A stretch of 64,000 bases of DNA from an uncultured Paracoccaceae bacterium. GTDB lineage: Bacteria > Pseudomonadota > Alphaproteobacteria > Rhodobacterales > Rhodobacteraceae. This document shows, piece by piece, positions 33,212 through 42,036 of the stretch. Where the stretch lies: NCBI GenBank assembly GCA_937916485.1, contig CALFSV010000044.1, positions 1 through 64,000 on the forward strand, read 5' to 3'. Under the pieces are notes generated by a model, which saw only the letters and a list, made by a program, of their open reading frames with translations, ran no database searches and was not told the origin of the DNA. The translations under genes were made by a program, and so were the position numbers. The stretch's first letter is position 1. Every line of letters begins with the position of its first letter.

Positions 33212-35293
33212 TCATGCAAAGATCCCGTGGATGAACCAGCGCGGGTCGCCGCCCCGGCCGTCTTCCTGAACGCCCTCGCGATAGAGCCAGAAGCGGCGGC
33301 CGGTGTGGTCCTCGATCCGGTAGTAGTCCCGCAGCCTTGTGCCGGGCAGATCGGCCCACCATTCGGGGGCGATACGCTCTGGCCCGGCAAAGCGGGCGAC
33401 CCGGTGGGTCACCCGCCGCCAGACGAACTGGGCGGGCGGCCCTTCGGGGACGGCGTAGATGACCCGGACCTCCTCGGGCGGGTCGAACAGGCGGACGGGG
33501 CGGGGTGATGTCCCCGGCTCTGGCCGGCGCGGCGGGCCGGCCATGGCGGGGGCCCAGACCTCGCGCCGCTCGGGCACGTGGCTTTCGCGCATGGCGGGCC
33601 GTCGCAGCGACCTGGGTCCGAACCGCGCGGAGAGCCGGTCCACCAGCTGCGCCATATCTGGCCCGTCCTCGGGCCGCCCGTCGAGCCGCGCCTGCGCCAC
33701 CCCCATCTTTTCGGCCACGCTGGCCGCCAGGGTGATCAGGTCAAAGCCAAAGCCCGGATCGATCCGGTCCAGCTTGCCCTCGAACAAGCGCAGCAGGTGG
33801 CCGGTCGCCCGGCTGGGCTGCGAGGTTGTGGCATCCACATGGCTGACCTCGCCATCGCTGCGATAGACCGTCAGCGTCAGCCGCCGCGCCCCGAAGCCCG
33901 CGGCCGCCATCCCCTGGCAAAGCTCGGCCACAAGGGCGGGCAGATGCGGTTCGGGGGCCTGCACCGGTTCGGCCAGCTTGGCCTGGACGGCAAAGCGGGG
34001 CGGGTCGTCGGGGGCCGAGACAGGTTCGGCCAGTTGTCCCATCATCTGGTCCAGCCGCAGCAGCGGATTGCCGGGCAGGGCCGCCTGTGAAAAGCGCCGT
34101 GCCAGCGACAGCCGGGGCACTGCCGCCAGCTCTCCGACCGTCTTGAGCCCCAGCCGCTTGAGCAGGAGCACTGTCTGCCCGTCCAGCCGCAAGGCCCGCA
34201 CCGGCAGGGACCCCATCCGCAGGGCAAGGCCGTCAGCTGTGCAGATCTCGCGCACTGCCCCGAACCGCGACAGCGCCCAGGCGGCCCCATGGGTGGGGGC
34301 GATGGCCAGCTGGCTAGACAGCCCCAGGCTGGACAGCTTTTCCTCGATCTCGCGCATCAGGGCCGCTTCGCCCCCCCAAAGGTGGTCGGACCCTGTGGTG
34401 TCCATTACCAGCCCGGCCCCCGCGCCAGTTTCGCTCCCGATCCCCGCCGACCTGTCAACTGCCGACCTGTCAACTGCTGTCCAGGGGCACCAGCGCCGCG
34501 ACCAGAGCATAAGCTGATCAAGCGCGGCCCGGTCGCTGCCCAGGTCGGCGTAGTCCAGCTTGAGCGTGGGCACGAGCGCCCGCATGTCGACCACCCTTGC
34601 CCCTACCTGCACCCCGGCCAGCCCGGCCGCCCGGTTGATGGCATGCACGACCGGCCCGTGGGGCCCTTCGACGGCCAGGGCCTGGGGCAGGTCCTCGGGC
34701 AGGGTATCCCCCCGGGCGGCTGCGCTGCGCTGCCAACGCTCCATGCTGAAATTGGGCAGGTAGAGGGCCAGGATGCGCCGGGTCAGCCCCTTTGGCCGTT
34801 CGGGCGGGGCGATGGACCCTGCGGCCGGGCTTGCCCGCCTGCCAGTCTTGCGGTTTGGCCCCTCTTGTTCCTTTGGCCCCTCATCCTCGCTGGGTCCTGC
34901 CCGCCAGGCCAGGGCTTCGCTGGGTTGGGCTTTGCTGGGTTTGGCCCGGCTCGGTTGGGGGATGCCGATTGGGCTGAAGGCCTCTTCTTCGGGTCTTTGT
35001 GGCAGGCCCGGCTCTCGTGGGGTGCGGGGCTGGGCAACCTCGGCCTCCAGCGCGCTTTGCAGGGCGGCGATGGCGCGGGCCAGGTCATCGGGATCGGTGC
35101 GCGACGCCGGGGAGCGCGGCGGGGCTGGTGCCGGGGGAGCCGACGGGGGAGCCGACGGGGCTGGTGCCTGATCCTTGGCCTCGCCTGCGCTTGCCGGGCG
35201 GCCCGTAAAGGGGGTGACGCGACCGGTGGTGGCAGGCTGGCGGGCCTTTGGGGAGAGGGCGGCGCGGTCTGGCAGCTTGACCTCGCCCCTCAT
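33212..35293 (-). CDS. imuB: ImuB, catalytically inactive Y-family polymerase homologue, with long N-terminal extension
   Basis: The conserved ImuB part starts near residue 168 (RRILALYLPNFSMERW) and includes DTTGSDHLWGGE, where Y-family polymerases carry their catalytic acidic residues. ImuB family members lack polymerase activity and act as a hub binding the beta clamp, ImuA and DnaE2. The first 165 or so residues are Pro/Ala-rich low complexity with short tandem DNA repeats, making it 693 residues against roughly 500 usual. No ATG or GTG near the core start offers a shorter alternative. It is 105 bases downstream of imuA. Confidence 0.88.
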   Translation of the reverse strand: MRGEVKLPDRAALSPKARQPATTGRVTPFTGRPASAGEAKDQAPAPSAPPSAPPAPAPPRSPASRTDPDDLARAIAALQSALEAEVAQPRTPREPGLPQRPEEEAFSPIGIPQPSRAKPSKAQPSEALAWRAGPSEDEGPKEQEGPNRKTGRRASPAAGSIAPPERPKGLTRRILALYLPNFSMERWQRSAAARGDTLPEDLPQALAVEGPHGPVVHAINRAAGLAGVQVGARVVDMRALVPTLKLDYADLGSDRAALDQLMLWSRRWCPWTAVDRSAVDRSAGIGSETGAGAGLVMDTTGSDHLWGGEAALMREIEEKLSSLGLSSQLAIAPTHGAAWALSRFGAVREICTADGLALRMGSLPVRALRLDGQTVLLLKRLGLKTVGELAAVPRLSLARRFSQAALPGNPLLRLDQMMGQLAEPVSAPDDPPRFAVQAKLAEPVQAPEPHLPALVAELCQGMAAAGFGARRLTLTVYRSDGEVSHVDATTSQPSRATGHLLRLFEGKLDRIDPGFGFDLITLAASVAEKMGVAQARLDGRPEDGPDMAQLVDRLSARFGPRSLRRPAMRESHVPERREVWAPAMAGPPRRPEPGTSPRPVRLFDPPEEVRVIYAVPEGPPAQFVWRRVTHRVARFAGPERIAPEWWADLPGTRLRDYYRIEDHTGRRFWLYREGVQEDGRGGDPRWFIHGIFA

Positions 35294-35397
35294 CTGTTGG
35301 CCCAGCTTAGCTTAGAGCTGCCTGTCTTGGCCCAGCCTATGTTGGCCCTACAGGTGCTTGCCCTGCCGGTGGCCGTGCCTGATCCTTGCCTCATGGC

Positions 35398-36117
35398 TTA
35401 GCCCAATGCCCCGGCTGCCCGGCTTTGCCGGTTCGGATCGTCGGTGGCGGCGACAGCGTGATCAAAGGTCAGGGCGTGGTCGCCATGATCATAGCGGGCC
35501 ACCCAGGAGCCCGGTGTCCGCCAGCGGGCGCGAAACAGCTCTGCCCGCCATTGTGGCGCGCCGGGGGCCCGCATGTCGTCGGGCTCGGGCAGCGATGGCA
35601 GCGAGGCCAGCCGCCAGCGTTCGCGCGCCGCACTCAGGTCTGCGCGGGCCGCCCGGCGGATCAGCCAGGCGGGGACGGCATGCGCCTCGGAGCGCAGGGC
35701 CAGCCGTTTGGAGGCGGTGAAGTCGAGGGCAGGCGGATCGCCCCAGACCTCGCCCACCACGGCAGAGAGGGCGGTGCAGCCCAGCCCCTGTTCCATGGCC
35801 CAAAGCACATCGACCGCCCGGTTGACGGTCAGAAAGTACATCTCGGGCGGGCGGGCCATACCGGCCAGGTAGGGCCGCCCGCTTTCGCGCAGGGACAGCC
35901 GGTCCTGGATCCAGAGCACCGGCCCTGTCGCATCGGGCAGATGGGCGATGACAAAGCCGGGGGCGGCCCCGTCCACCACGGTCTCGGGAAAGACCTCTGC
36001 AAGGGTGGCCTGCCGCCGGTCGCGATCCTGCCCTGTCTGCCCTCGGGCGGCAGAGGCCAGCCGGGGGGGCAGGCTGGGGGGCATATTGGAGGCGGGCGGG
36101 CTTTGCACGGGACTCAT
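35398..36117 (-). CDS. imuA: ImuA, SOS mutasome accessory protein
   Basis: The 239-residue protein is in the ImuA position, directly before imuB-dnaE2 and behind a LexA box. It matches ImuA rather than the longer RecA-like proteins: LWIQDRLSLRESGRPYLAGM, the ALWAMEQGLGC-type segment (here VLWAMEQGLGCTALSAVVGE) and SKRLALRSEAHAVPAWLIRR. It is thought to be a RecA-related protein without a full Walker motif that supports translesion synthesis. It is the first gene of the damage-inducible operon. Confidence 0.87.
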   Translation of the reverse strand: MSPVQSPPASNMPPSLPPRLASAARGQTGQDRDRRQATLAEVFPETVVDGAAPGFVIAHLPDATGPVLWIQDRLSLRESGRPYLAGMARPPEMYFLTVNRAVDVLWAMEQGLGCTALSAVVGEVWGDPPALDFTASKRLALRSEAHAVPAWLIRRAARADLSAARERWRLASLPSLPEPDDMRAPGAPQWRAELFRARWRTPGSWVARYDHGDHALTFDHAVAATDDPNRQSRAAGALG

Positions 36118-36129
36118 CCGTTCCTGTTT

Positions 36130-36144
36130 GTTCTTCTTTTGTTC
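36130..36144. promoter_or_regulatory. LexA (SOS) box, GTTC-N7-GTTC
   Basis: GTTC at 36130-36133 and GTTC at 36141-36144 are separated by seven bases, the alphaproteobacterial LexA consensus. It lies 13 bases upstream of the imuA start, which explains SOS control of the mutasome operon. Two further GTTC copies follow (36147, 36153) with other spacing. Confidence 0.88.
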
Positions 36145-36244
36145 TAGTTCGTGTTCACCCCTTCGTCAAATCGCTTCTGCGCCTTTTGCATTGCGAGGGC
36201 AGGGGCGCTGAGGCATTGTCCGACAGGTAAAGGGGAGGGCAGAG

Positions 36245-37582
36245 ATGCGTCGAATTCATCTTGTCGGAGGGCTGATCAGCCTGGCTGCTGGCGCGGCATT
36301 GGCGCAGGGAACCTCGTTTACCTTGCCTGCCCCAGTTACGGATGCCGATTATGCCCCGGTTCGTGCGGATGAGGCGGCGTTGGGGCAGTTGCTGTTCTAT
36401 GATCCGATCCTGTCGGGGAACCGCGAAGTGTCCTGCGCCACCTGCCATCACCCGGCCTTTGGGACCGGCGACGGATTGTCGCTGTCGCTGGGCGACGGGG
36501 GGATCGGGCTGGGGCCGAAACGCACCCCCGACCCCGACAACCTCCCCGAGCAGCGCATCCCCCGCAACGCCCAGGCTCTGTTCAACCTTGGAGCGGTGGA
36601 ATTCACCGTCCTGTTCCACGATGGCCGGATCGAGGCGGACCCGGACAAGCCCGGCGGCCTGCGCACGCCGTTGGACGAAGAGATGGTCGCGGGCTTTGCC
36701 TCGCTCCTGTCGGCCCAGACGATGTTTCCGGTCCTGTCCCCCGACGAGATGGCCGGCCATTATACCGAGAATGAAGTCGCCCGGGCCACCCGCCTGGGCC
36801 GGATCACCGGAGAGGGCGGCGCCTGGGATCTGATCTCCCGCCGGGTGGCGGCGATTCCGGCCTATGCAGAGGCCTTCGAAGCGGTCTACGATACCGTCCA
36901 AGGCCCTGATGATATTGATTTTACCGATATATCAAACGCCATTGCCGCCTTTATCGCCTTTGAATGGCGGTCCGATCAGAGCCCCTTTGATGCCTATCTG
37001 CGCGGCCAAGGCACCCTGTCGCCCGAGGCCGAGGCCGGAATGGCGCTGTTTTATGGCGAGGCGGGCTGTGCGGCCTGTCATTCCGGGCCCTTCCAGACCG
37101 ATCACGGATTTCATGCCATGGGCGATGCCCAGCTTGGCCCCGGCAAGGGCGCCCGATTTGAAACCCATGCCCGCGACGAGGGCCGGTTTCGTGTGACCGG
37201 CAATCCCGCCGACCTTTATGCCTTTCGCACCCCGTCCTTGCGCAACGTCGCCCAGACCGGCCCCTATGGCCATGCAGGCGGGCACCGGAACCTTGCGTCC
37301 TACATCACCGCACATGCCGACCCGCTCGCCGCCCTTGAGAGCTATGACCGGGACGAGGCGGTTCTTCCGGCATTCGGGGCGGCGGACTGGCGGATCCTTG
37401 ACGACCCGATCGAACTGGCGGCCATCGAGGCGGCGGTGGATTTCGCCCCTGTACCCCTGACCGCGGCGGATGTGGCGTCCCTGGTCGCCTTTCTGGAAAG
37501 CCTGAGCGACCCGGTGGCCCTTGAAGGCCGATTGGGTGTGCCGGAGGTGGTGCCGAGCGGGTTGACGGTGGTCAATCCTTAG
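36245..37582 (+). CDS. Di-haem cytochrome c peroxidase/MauG-like protein, periplasmic
   Basis: The 445-residue protein has a signal peptide (cleavage near ALAQG, about 18-21) and two c-type haem motifs, CATCHH (about 60-65) and CAACHS (about 278-283). That is the layout of bacterial CcpA/MauG/MbnH proteins. It is longer than a standard peroxidase (around 330), like MauG-type enzymes that oxidise protein residues. The neighbouring convergent gene encodes an exported FG-GAP/ASPIC protein, a possible substrate or partner. It is divergent from imuA, with the LexA box in the 127-base gap, but lies beyond that box. Confidence 0.87.
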   Translation: MRRIHLVGGLISLAAGAALAQGTSFTLPAPVTDADYAPVRADEAALGQLLFYDPILSGNREVSCATCHHPAFGTGDGLSLSLGDGGIGLGPKRTPDPDNLPEQRIPRNAQALFNLGAVEFTVLFHDGRIEADPDKPGGLRTPLDEEMVAGFASLLSAQTMFPVLSPDEMAGHYTENEVARATRLGRITGEGGAWDLISRRVAAIPAYAEAFEAVYDTVQGPDDIDFTDISNAIAAFIAFEWRSDQSPFDAYLRGQGTLSPEAEAGMALFYGEAGCAACHSGPFQTDHGFHAMGDAQLGPGKGARFETHARDEGRFRVTGNPADLYAFRTPSLRNVAQTGPYGHAGGHRNLASYITAHADPLAALESYDRDEAVLPAFGAADWRILDDPIELAAIEAAVDFAPVPLTAADVASLVAFLESLSDPVALEGRLGVPEVVPSGLTVVNP

Positions 37583-37645
37583 GGCGATTGGCTGGCCCTA
37601 GCGAGATAGGCTGGCCTTAGGGTGACGGGCTGGCGTTGAGGGAAA

Positions 37646-37691
37646 GGGGGGGCTCTGCCCCCCGGCCTGCGGCCTCCCCCCGGGATATTTT
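37646..37691. repeat. GC-hairpin/GGGATATTT intergenic repeat, copy three
   Basis: A GGGGGGG/CCCCCC stem (37646-37652, 37658-37663) with loop CTCTG is followed by GGCCTGCGGCC and CCCCCCGGGATATTTT. It lies between the convergent peroxidase and FG-GAP genes and could end transcription from the left. Confidence 0.75.
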
Positions 37692-37725
37692 GGGCGAGAT
37701 GAGGATCAGGGCTGCGGGCTGCGGT

Positions 37726-39339
37726 TTATTGTGAGCGGCTGATTGTGAGCGGGGTGTTGGCGGGGGCCTCGATCGGGCCGCTTTGGCTGCCGTCCGGCCA
37801 GGTGACACTCACCCGGGTCGTGGCGGCGCTGCCGAGGCCGAAATGCAGGGGCAGGGCCTGCCCGCCGCCGTGGCCGCCGCCGATGGTGACCTGCTGGATT
37901 TGTGCGCCCTGTGGCCCTTCGACCGTGACCGTGGCGCCGATGGCCTGCCGGTTGCCGCCGGGTTGCTGCAGGGCAATGCTGAGCCAGTTGCCGGTGTCCG
38001 GCGTGATGTTCCGATAAAGTTCGAGCGGCGCCCGCCGGTTGACGACGACAAGGTCGAGCCGCCCGTCATTGTCCAGATCGGCCAGCGCCGCGCCGCGCGA
38101 CCGTTCGGTGGTGGCGATGCCCGCGATGTCGCCCGCCTCGGCGAAGGTGCCGTCCGGTTGCTGCATCAGGAGGTTGTTGGGGTCGTGGATCGCATTGGTG
38201 GGCATCTGATCGACATTGCCCTTGGCGATAAAGAGATCGGCCCGCCCGTCGTTGTCCACATCCCCAAATTGCGCGTGCCAGCCGGTCGAGGGCCGCCCGT
38301 CATCCCCCAGATATGGCCGGTGCGCCGTGGTCCCCAGCTCGTAAGGCGCGCCGAGATAGGTGCCGTCCGGCTGCGCCAGTTGCAGGAGCTGGTCCCCCAT
38401 GGAGGTCAACATCACCTCGTCCCGCCCGTCGCCCGTCAGGTCCCGGCTGGCGATCCCCATGCCCCAGAGGGCGACCCGTTGCCATCCGTCCGCCTCGGTC
38501 AGGAACCGCTGGTCGGCAATGTCCCACATCTGTTCTGATCCTCCCCGGACGTAATACTGCCGGTCATTGGAGATCCGCAGCGATGGCCGCCCCCGGGCAT
38601 CCCGGGCGGCCAGCATCGACAAGGCGCAGAAGCCCGGGGTGAGCGGCGTTGCATGATAGCCGAAGGCGGCCGTTCCCGGCCCGTCCGTGGCCGGGCGCGC
38701 CAGCCGGGTGGGCCGCAGCAGGGCGTTGTCGTCGCAAACCTCGAACGGGCCGTTCGGATCGGCCCTGTCGACGTAATGGCCTATGGCCAGCGTCGGCAGG
38801 TCATCCCCCTCCCACCAGGCGGAGAAGGCGGTGGTCCAGCTGTCGGGCGCGGGCACTGCCCAGCTTTCGGTGACATCGGCAAAGCTGCACTTAGGCCCGC
38901 CTTGCAGGACCTGATCCGGGCCGACCCGCAGGACGTAGAGGTCAAGATGGTCGTCCCCGTCGATGTCGATGGGGTAGGCCCCGGTCATGCCGGTGATTGC
39001 GGGAAAGGCAGCGCGCGAAAAGCGAAAGTCGCCATCGTTGTGAAGAAGCGTGGCCGGGCTGGTGCCGCCGGCCGCCAAGAGCTCGGGCAGGGTGTCGCCA
39101 TCGCAGTCAAAGACCGCCAGGCCGCCGCCGACAAAGTGTTCCCAGCCGCCTTCATAGCTGTGCAGAGGCAGGGAGTCCGAGTGATCCTCAAGGCTGGGCT
39201 GGGCCGTGAGAGGGGCGGTGGCGGCAAGCAGGGCAAGCAGGGCAAGCAGGGGGAATGGGGTGATATGTTGAGAAAGTGAAAGTAATGACGGTCTATTTGG
39301 CCAAATATCCCCATTAAATATCAAAAAAATATTGGTCAT
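37726..39339 (-). CDS. Exported FG-GAP/VCBS repeat protein with ASPIC/UnbV C-terminal domain (CRTAC1 family)
   Basis: The 537-residue protein has an N-terminal hydrophobic signal ending near PLTAQP (about 48). It has repeated calcium-binding-type DxDxDG loops (FDCDGD, IDIDGDD, DLTGDGRDE, DVDNDGRAD, DLDNDGRLD), which predict a beta-propeller. The ASPIC/UnbV domain is at the C-terminus (IGATVTVEG to HFGLGSA). Its start overlaps the stop of the ROK repressor gene by four bases, so it is translated from that transcript. The adjacent di-haem peroxidase suggests a shared periplasmic role. The molecular function is unknown. Confidence 0.84.
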   Translation of the reverse strand: MTNIFLIFNGDIWPNRPSLLSLSQHITPFPLLALLALLAATAPLTAQPSLEDHSDSLPLHSYEGGWEHFVGGGLAVFDCDGDTLPELLAAGGTSPATLLHNDGDFRFSRAAFPAITGMTGAYPIDIDGDDHLDLYVLRVGPDQVLQGGPKCSFADVTESWAVPAPDSWTTAFSAWWEGDDLPTLAIGHYVDRADPNGPFEVCDDNALLRPTRLARPATDGPGTAAFGYHATPLTPGFCALSMLAARDARGRPSLRISNDRQYYVRGGSEQMWDIADQRFLTEADGWQRVALWGMGIASRDLTGDGRDEVMLTSMGDQLLQLAQPDGTYLGAPYELGTTAHRPYLGDDGRPSTGWHAQFGDVDNDGRADLFIAKGNVDQMPTNAIHDPNNLLMQQPDGTFAEAGDIAGIATTERSRGAALADLDNDGRLDLVVVNRRAPLELYRNITPDTGNWLSIALQQPGGNRQAIGATVTVEGPQGAQIQQVTIGGGHGGGQALPLHFGLGSAATTRVSVTWPDGSQSGPIEAPANTPLTISRSQ

Positions 39340-40628
39340 GATGTGGCCATCAGCTCCTTGCCGTCGCCCAGAAGCTGGTCGGTGATGGCGGACAGCGCCA
39401 GAGCGGTGGCCCCCTGGGCCCAGACCATGTCGCCCCAGGCGTGGATCTCGATCTTGCAGGGGGCGCGGCCCTCGGTCAGGGTCAGGCCCTGCATTTCGGC
39501 CAGCACCTCTTCGGCGTAGAGATAGTCGTAGGTCATCCGTTCCCCCGACAGAACGATCAGTTCGGGATCGAAGATCTGGATGACGTTGGACAGGCCGAGC
39601 GACAGGTAGCGACCGGCCCGGCGAAAGATGTTCTGGGCGGCGATGTTGCCGGACTTGGCCTCGGCGAAGAGGGTCTCGAGCATCGCCTGCGGGCTTTGCA
39701 GGTTCCGACTGGACCGACCCAGCGCGGTCGAGGCTTCGCGGGCCAGGGCATAGTCGGCAAGGTAGGCCTCAAGACAGCCGCGCCGTCCGCAACGGCAAAG
39801 CGCCCCGTCAAGTTGCACCTTGGTATGTCCCAGTTCGAGGCCCATCCCGCGCGAGCCGCGAAAGAGGCGGTTGTTCAGGACAACACCCATGCCGACGCCA
39901 TGTTCGATGGTTACGACAACAAAGTCCGACATGGCCCGCCCGACGCCGAACCACAGTTCGGCGAGGGTCAGCACGTTGGCGTCGTTGTCGATAAGGGCAG
40001 GCAGGTTGAACCGCTCTTCTATCACGGCCTTCAGCGCCAAGTTGCGGATCGACAGATGGGGCGACCACAGCACAACGCCGGTTTCGTGATCGACCAGCCC
40101 GGACATGCCGACGCCGATGGCGCTGACATCGGACAGGCTGCGCTCGGTCCGGGTCAGCAGCGCCTGCACCAATGCTTCGATCTCTTCGAGGATCTGGTCG
40201 GGCGTCTTGCGCATTGGCGGGGTAGGTAGGGTCACTTCGGCCATCATCCGGCCCGCAAAGTCCGTCATTACGGCCGAGTGGCGTTCGTCGGACAGCTTGA
40301 TCCCGATGACGATGCGGCTTTCTGGCACAACCTCGAGCGCGACGGGGGGGCGACCCCGGGTGGCGTCGCGCGAATCACGCGGTGTGCCTTCGACTTCACG
40401 CAAAAGGCCCTGGCTGATCAGGTCAGAGCTGAGCGCGGTGACAGAACCCGCGCTGATATCAAGCGCGCGGGTGATGTCGGCGCGTGCTGCGCGACCGGTG
40501 GCGCGGACATGCTCGAACACCTGTTGTCGCAGGGGCTTGGCCTCGGGGCCTGCGCTGGACAGCAGGGGGCCGCAACCGGACGGCGTGCCGTCCGATTCGG
40601 AACCCTGTTGATCCAGCTGGTCGTACAT
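39336..40628 (-). CDS. xylR: ROK-family transcriptional repressor (XylR-type)
   Basis: ATG 40628, behind GGAG, gives 430 residues. A much longer in-frame extension lies antisense over xylF and is rejected. The protein has an N-terminal winged helix (ADITRALDISAGSVTALSSDL) and a ROK domain with the zinc motif CRCGRRGCLE. It is divergent from the xylose transport and catabolic operon, so it should repress that operon and release on xylose. Two inverted repeats lie in the 216-base gap. It is co-directional and overlapping with the FG-GAP gene. Confidence 0.88.
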   Translation of the reverse strand: MYDQLDQQGSESDGTPSGCGPLLSSAGPEAKPLRQQVFEHVRATGRAARADITRALDISAGSVTALSSDLISQGLLREVEGTPRDSRDATRGRPPVALEVVPESRIVIGIKLSDERHSAVMTDFAGRMMAEVTLPTPPMRKTPDQILEEIEALVQALLTRTERSLSDVSAIGVGMSGLVDHETGVVLWSPHLSIRNLALKAVIEERFNLPALIDNDANVLTLAELWFGVGRAMSDFVVVTIEHGVGMGVVLNNRLFRGSRGMGLELGHTKVQLDGALCRCGRRGCLEAYLADYALAREASTALGRSSRNLQSPQAMLETLFAEAKSGNIAAQNIFRRAGRYLSLGLSNVIQIFDPELIVLSGERMTYDYLYAEEVLAEMQGLTLTEGRAPCKIEIHAWGDMVWAQGATALALSAITDQLLGDGKELMATS

Positions 40629-40689
40629 AACTTCACGCTCCGAATTATTTCTGCAGGTGCGAAGGTGGAATGCGGGTATTGTTCCTTGA

Positions 40690-40708
40690 CTGCCTAAAGA
40701 TTTGGCAG
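40690..40708. promoter_or_regulatory. Inverted repeat in xylR-xylF gap (site 1)
   Basis: CTGCC(40690-40694) and GGCAG(40704-40708) flank an AT-rich nine-base centre. It is a possible ROK operator on the xylR side. Arms are short, so confidence is low. Confidence 0.35.
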
Positions 40709-40752
40709 CCTGAGGAATGAAATCCCGTCTTTGGGGCGCATGTCCAGAATTT

Positions 40753-40776
40753 TTATTTTGACAACTGAAGAAATAA
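40753..40776. promoter_or_regulatory. Inverted repeat overlapping a -35-like TTGACA (site 2)
   Basis: TTATTT(40753-40758) and AAATAA(40771-40776) form a palindrome spaced by 12 bases, and TTGACA at 40758-40763 lies within it. This is a plausible xylF promoter with a ROK operator, 69 bases before the xylF start. Confidence 0.5.
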
Positions 40777-40844
40777 GTCGATGCTCTCGTCTCAGGACAC
40801 AAGTCCACGATTCCATGTTGGGATCGACTTCTGGGAGGAAAGAT

Positions 40845-41867
40845 ATGCACAAGGCAATTATCGCCGCCGCGCTGGCGGTGGTCGGTTTCAATTCGGCTGC
40901 GATGGCCGAAGGAATGTTGGTCGGGGTTTCCTGGGCGAGCTTTCAGGAAGAGCGTTGGAAGATCGACGAGGCCGCAATGGTCGCGGCCATCGAAGCCAAC
41001 GGCAACAGCTACGTTTCGGCAGACGCTCAGTCGTCGTCGACCAAGCAGCTTGCTGACGTCGAAGCTTTGATCGCGCAGGGCGTCAATGTCCTCGTGATCA
41101 ACGCCTGGGACAAGGACGCCATCGGGCCGGCCATCGACGCCGCTGCCGCAGAAGGCATCCCGGTCATCGGCTACGACCGTCTGATCGAAGACGACCGCAC
41201 CTTCTACCTGACCTTCGACAACGTCGGCGTCGGTCGGATCATCGCTGAATCGGTCATGGCCGTTCAGCCCACCGGCAACTATGCCATCATCAAGGGCGAC
41301 CCCGGTGATCCGAACGCAGGTTTCCTGCTGCAGGGCATGATGGAAGTCATTGGTGGCGCTGTTGATTCGGGCGACATCACCATCGTTGGCGAGGCCTTCT
41401 CGGACAGCTGGAAGCCCGAGAACGCACAGACCAACATGGAGCAGATCCTGACCGCAAACAACAACATGGTTGATGCGGTTCTGTCCCAGAACGACGGCAT
41501 GGCCGGTGGCGTTGTGGCGGCTCTTTCCGCCCAGGGTCTCGTGATCCCTGTCGGTGGCCAGGACGGTGACCTTGCTGCGATCAACCGTGTTGCCCGTGGC
41601 ACGCAGACCGTGTCCGTGTGGAAAGACGCTCGTGCCCTTGGTACCGCGGCTGGCGACATTGCCTCGGCTCTGGCTGAAGGCACGATGATGGCCGATATCG
41701 AAGGCGCGTCGATGTTCGACGGTGGTGAGCGTGGCATTCCGATCCCCGCCATCCTGCTCGACCCGACCCCGCTGACCCGTAACAACCTGAATGTTGCGAT
41801 TGATGCAGGTCACATCACCAAGGAGCAGGCTTGCGAAGGCGCCATGGAAGGCGTTGCCGGCTGCTGA
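40845..41867 (+). CDS. xylF: D-xylose ABC transporter substrate-binding protein
   Basis: The 340-residue periplasmic binding protein of the ribose/xylose family has a signal peptide (cleavage near AMAEG, about 18-22), an early SWASFQEERW substrate-pocket segment, VIGYDRLI and the hinge region NDGMAGGV. GGGAGGAAAG precedes ATG 40845. It delivers xylose to XylH/XylG. The identification rests on the complete operon with xylB and xylA. A long hairpin follows the stop. Confidence 0.9.
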   Translation: MHKAIIAAALAVVGFNSAAMAEGMLVGVSWASFQEERWKIDEAAMVAAIEANGNSYVSADAQSSSTKQLADVEALIAQGVNVLVINAWDKDAIGPAIDAAAAEGIPVIGYDRLIEDDRTFYLTFDNVGVGRIIAESVMAVQPTGNYAIIKGDPGDPNAGFLLQGMMEVIGGAVDSGDITIVGEAFSDSWKPENAQTNMEQILTANNNMVDAVLSQNDGMAGGVVAALSAQGLVIPVGGQDGDLAAINRVARGTQTVSVWKDARALGTAAGDIASALAEGTMMADIEGASMFDGGERGIPIPAILLDPTPLTRNNLNVAIDAGHITKEQACEGAMEGVAGC

Positions 41868-41875
41868 TCGGGAAC

Positions 41876-41926
41876 TGAAAATGGCCGGCGTCGGGGATAT
41901 CCCTCGACGCCGGTTGGCCATTTTCA
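41876..41926 (+). terminator. Long hairpin after xylF
   Basis: Outer arms TGAAAATGGCC (41876-41886) and GGCCATTTTCA (41916-41926), with inner arms GGCGTCG (41887-41893) and CGACGCC (41905-41911), form a stem of 18 pairs with one 4-base bulge. It lies nine bases after the xylF stop and likely raises xylF mRNA over the permease genes. Confidence 0.82.
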
Positions 41927-42036
41927 GGACCTTACCTGAAATTGGCGATAAGCGGTCGGGCTTTGCTTTGTGGCAAGGCCCCGCCCATTGTCACTGACCC
42001 GCCATTTCGGCGCGGACCTGACCATTGGATATCACC

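Noticed and set aside
39336..41921. 861-codon minus-strand frame extending upstream of the ROK repressor
   Set aside because: The extension beyond 40628 is antisense to xylF and crosses the promoter. The ROK product is complete at 430 residues from ATG 40628.
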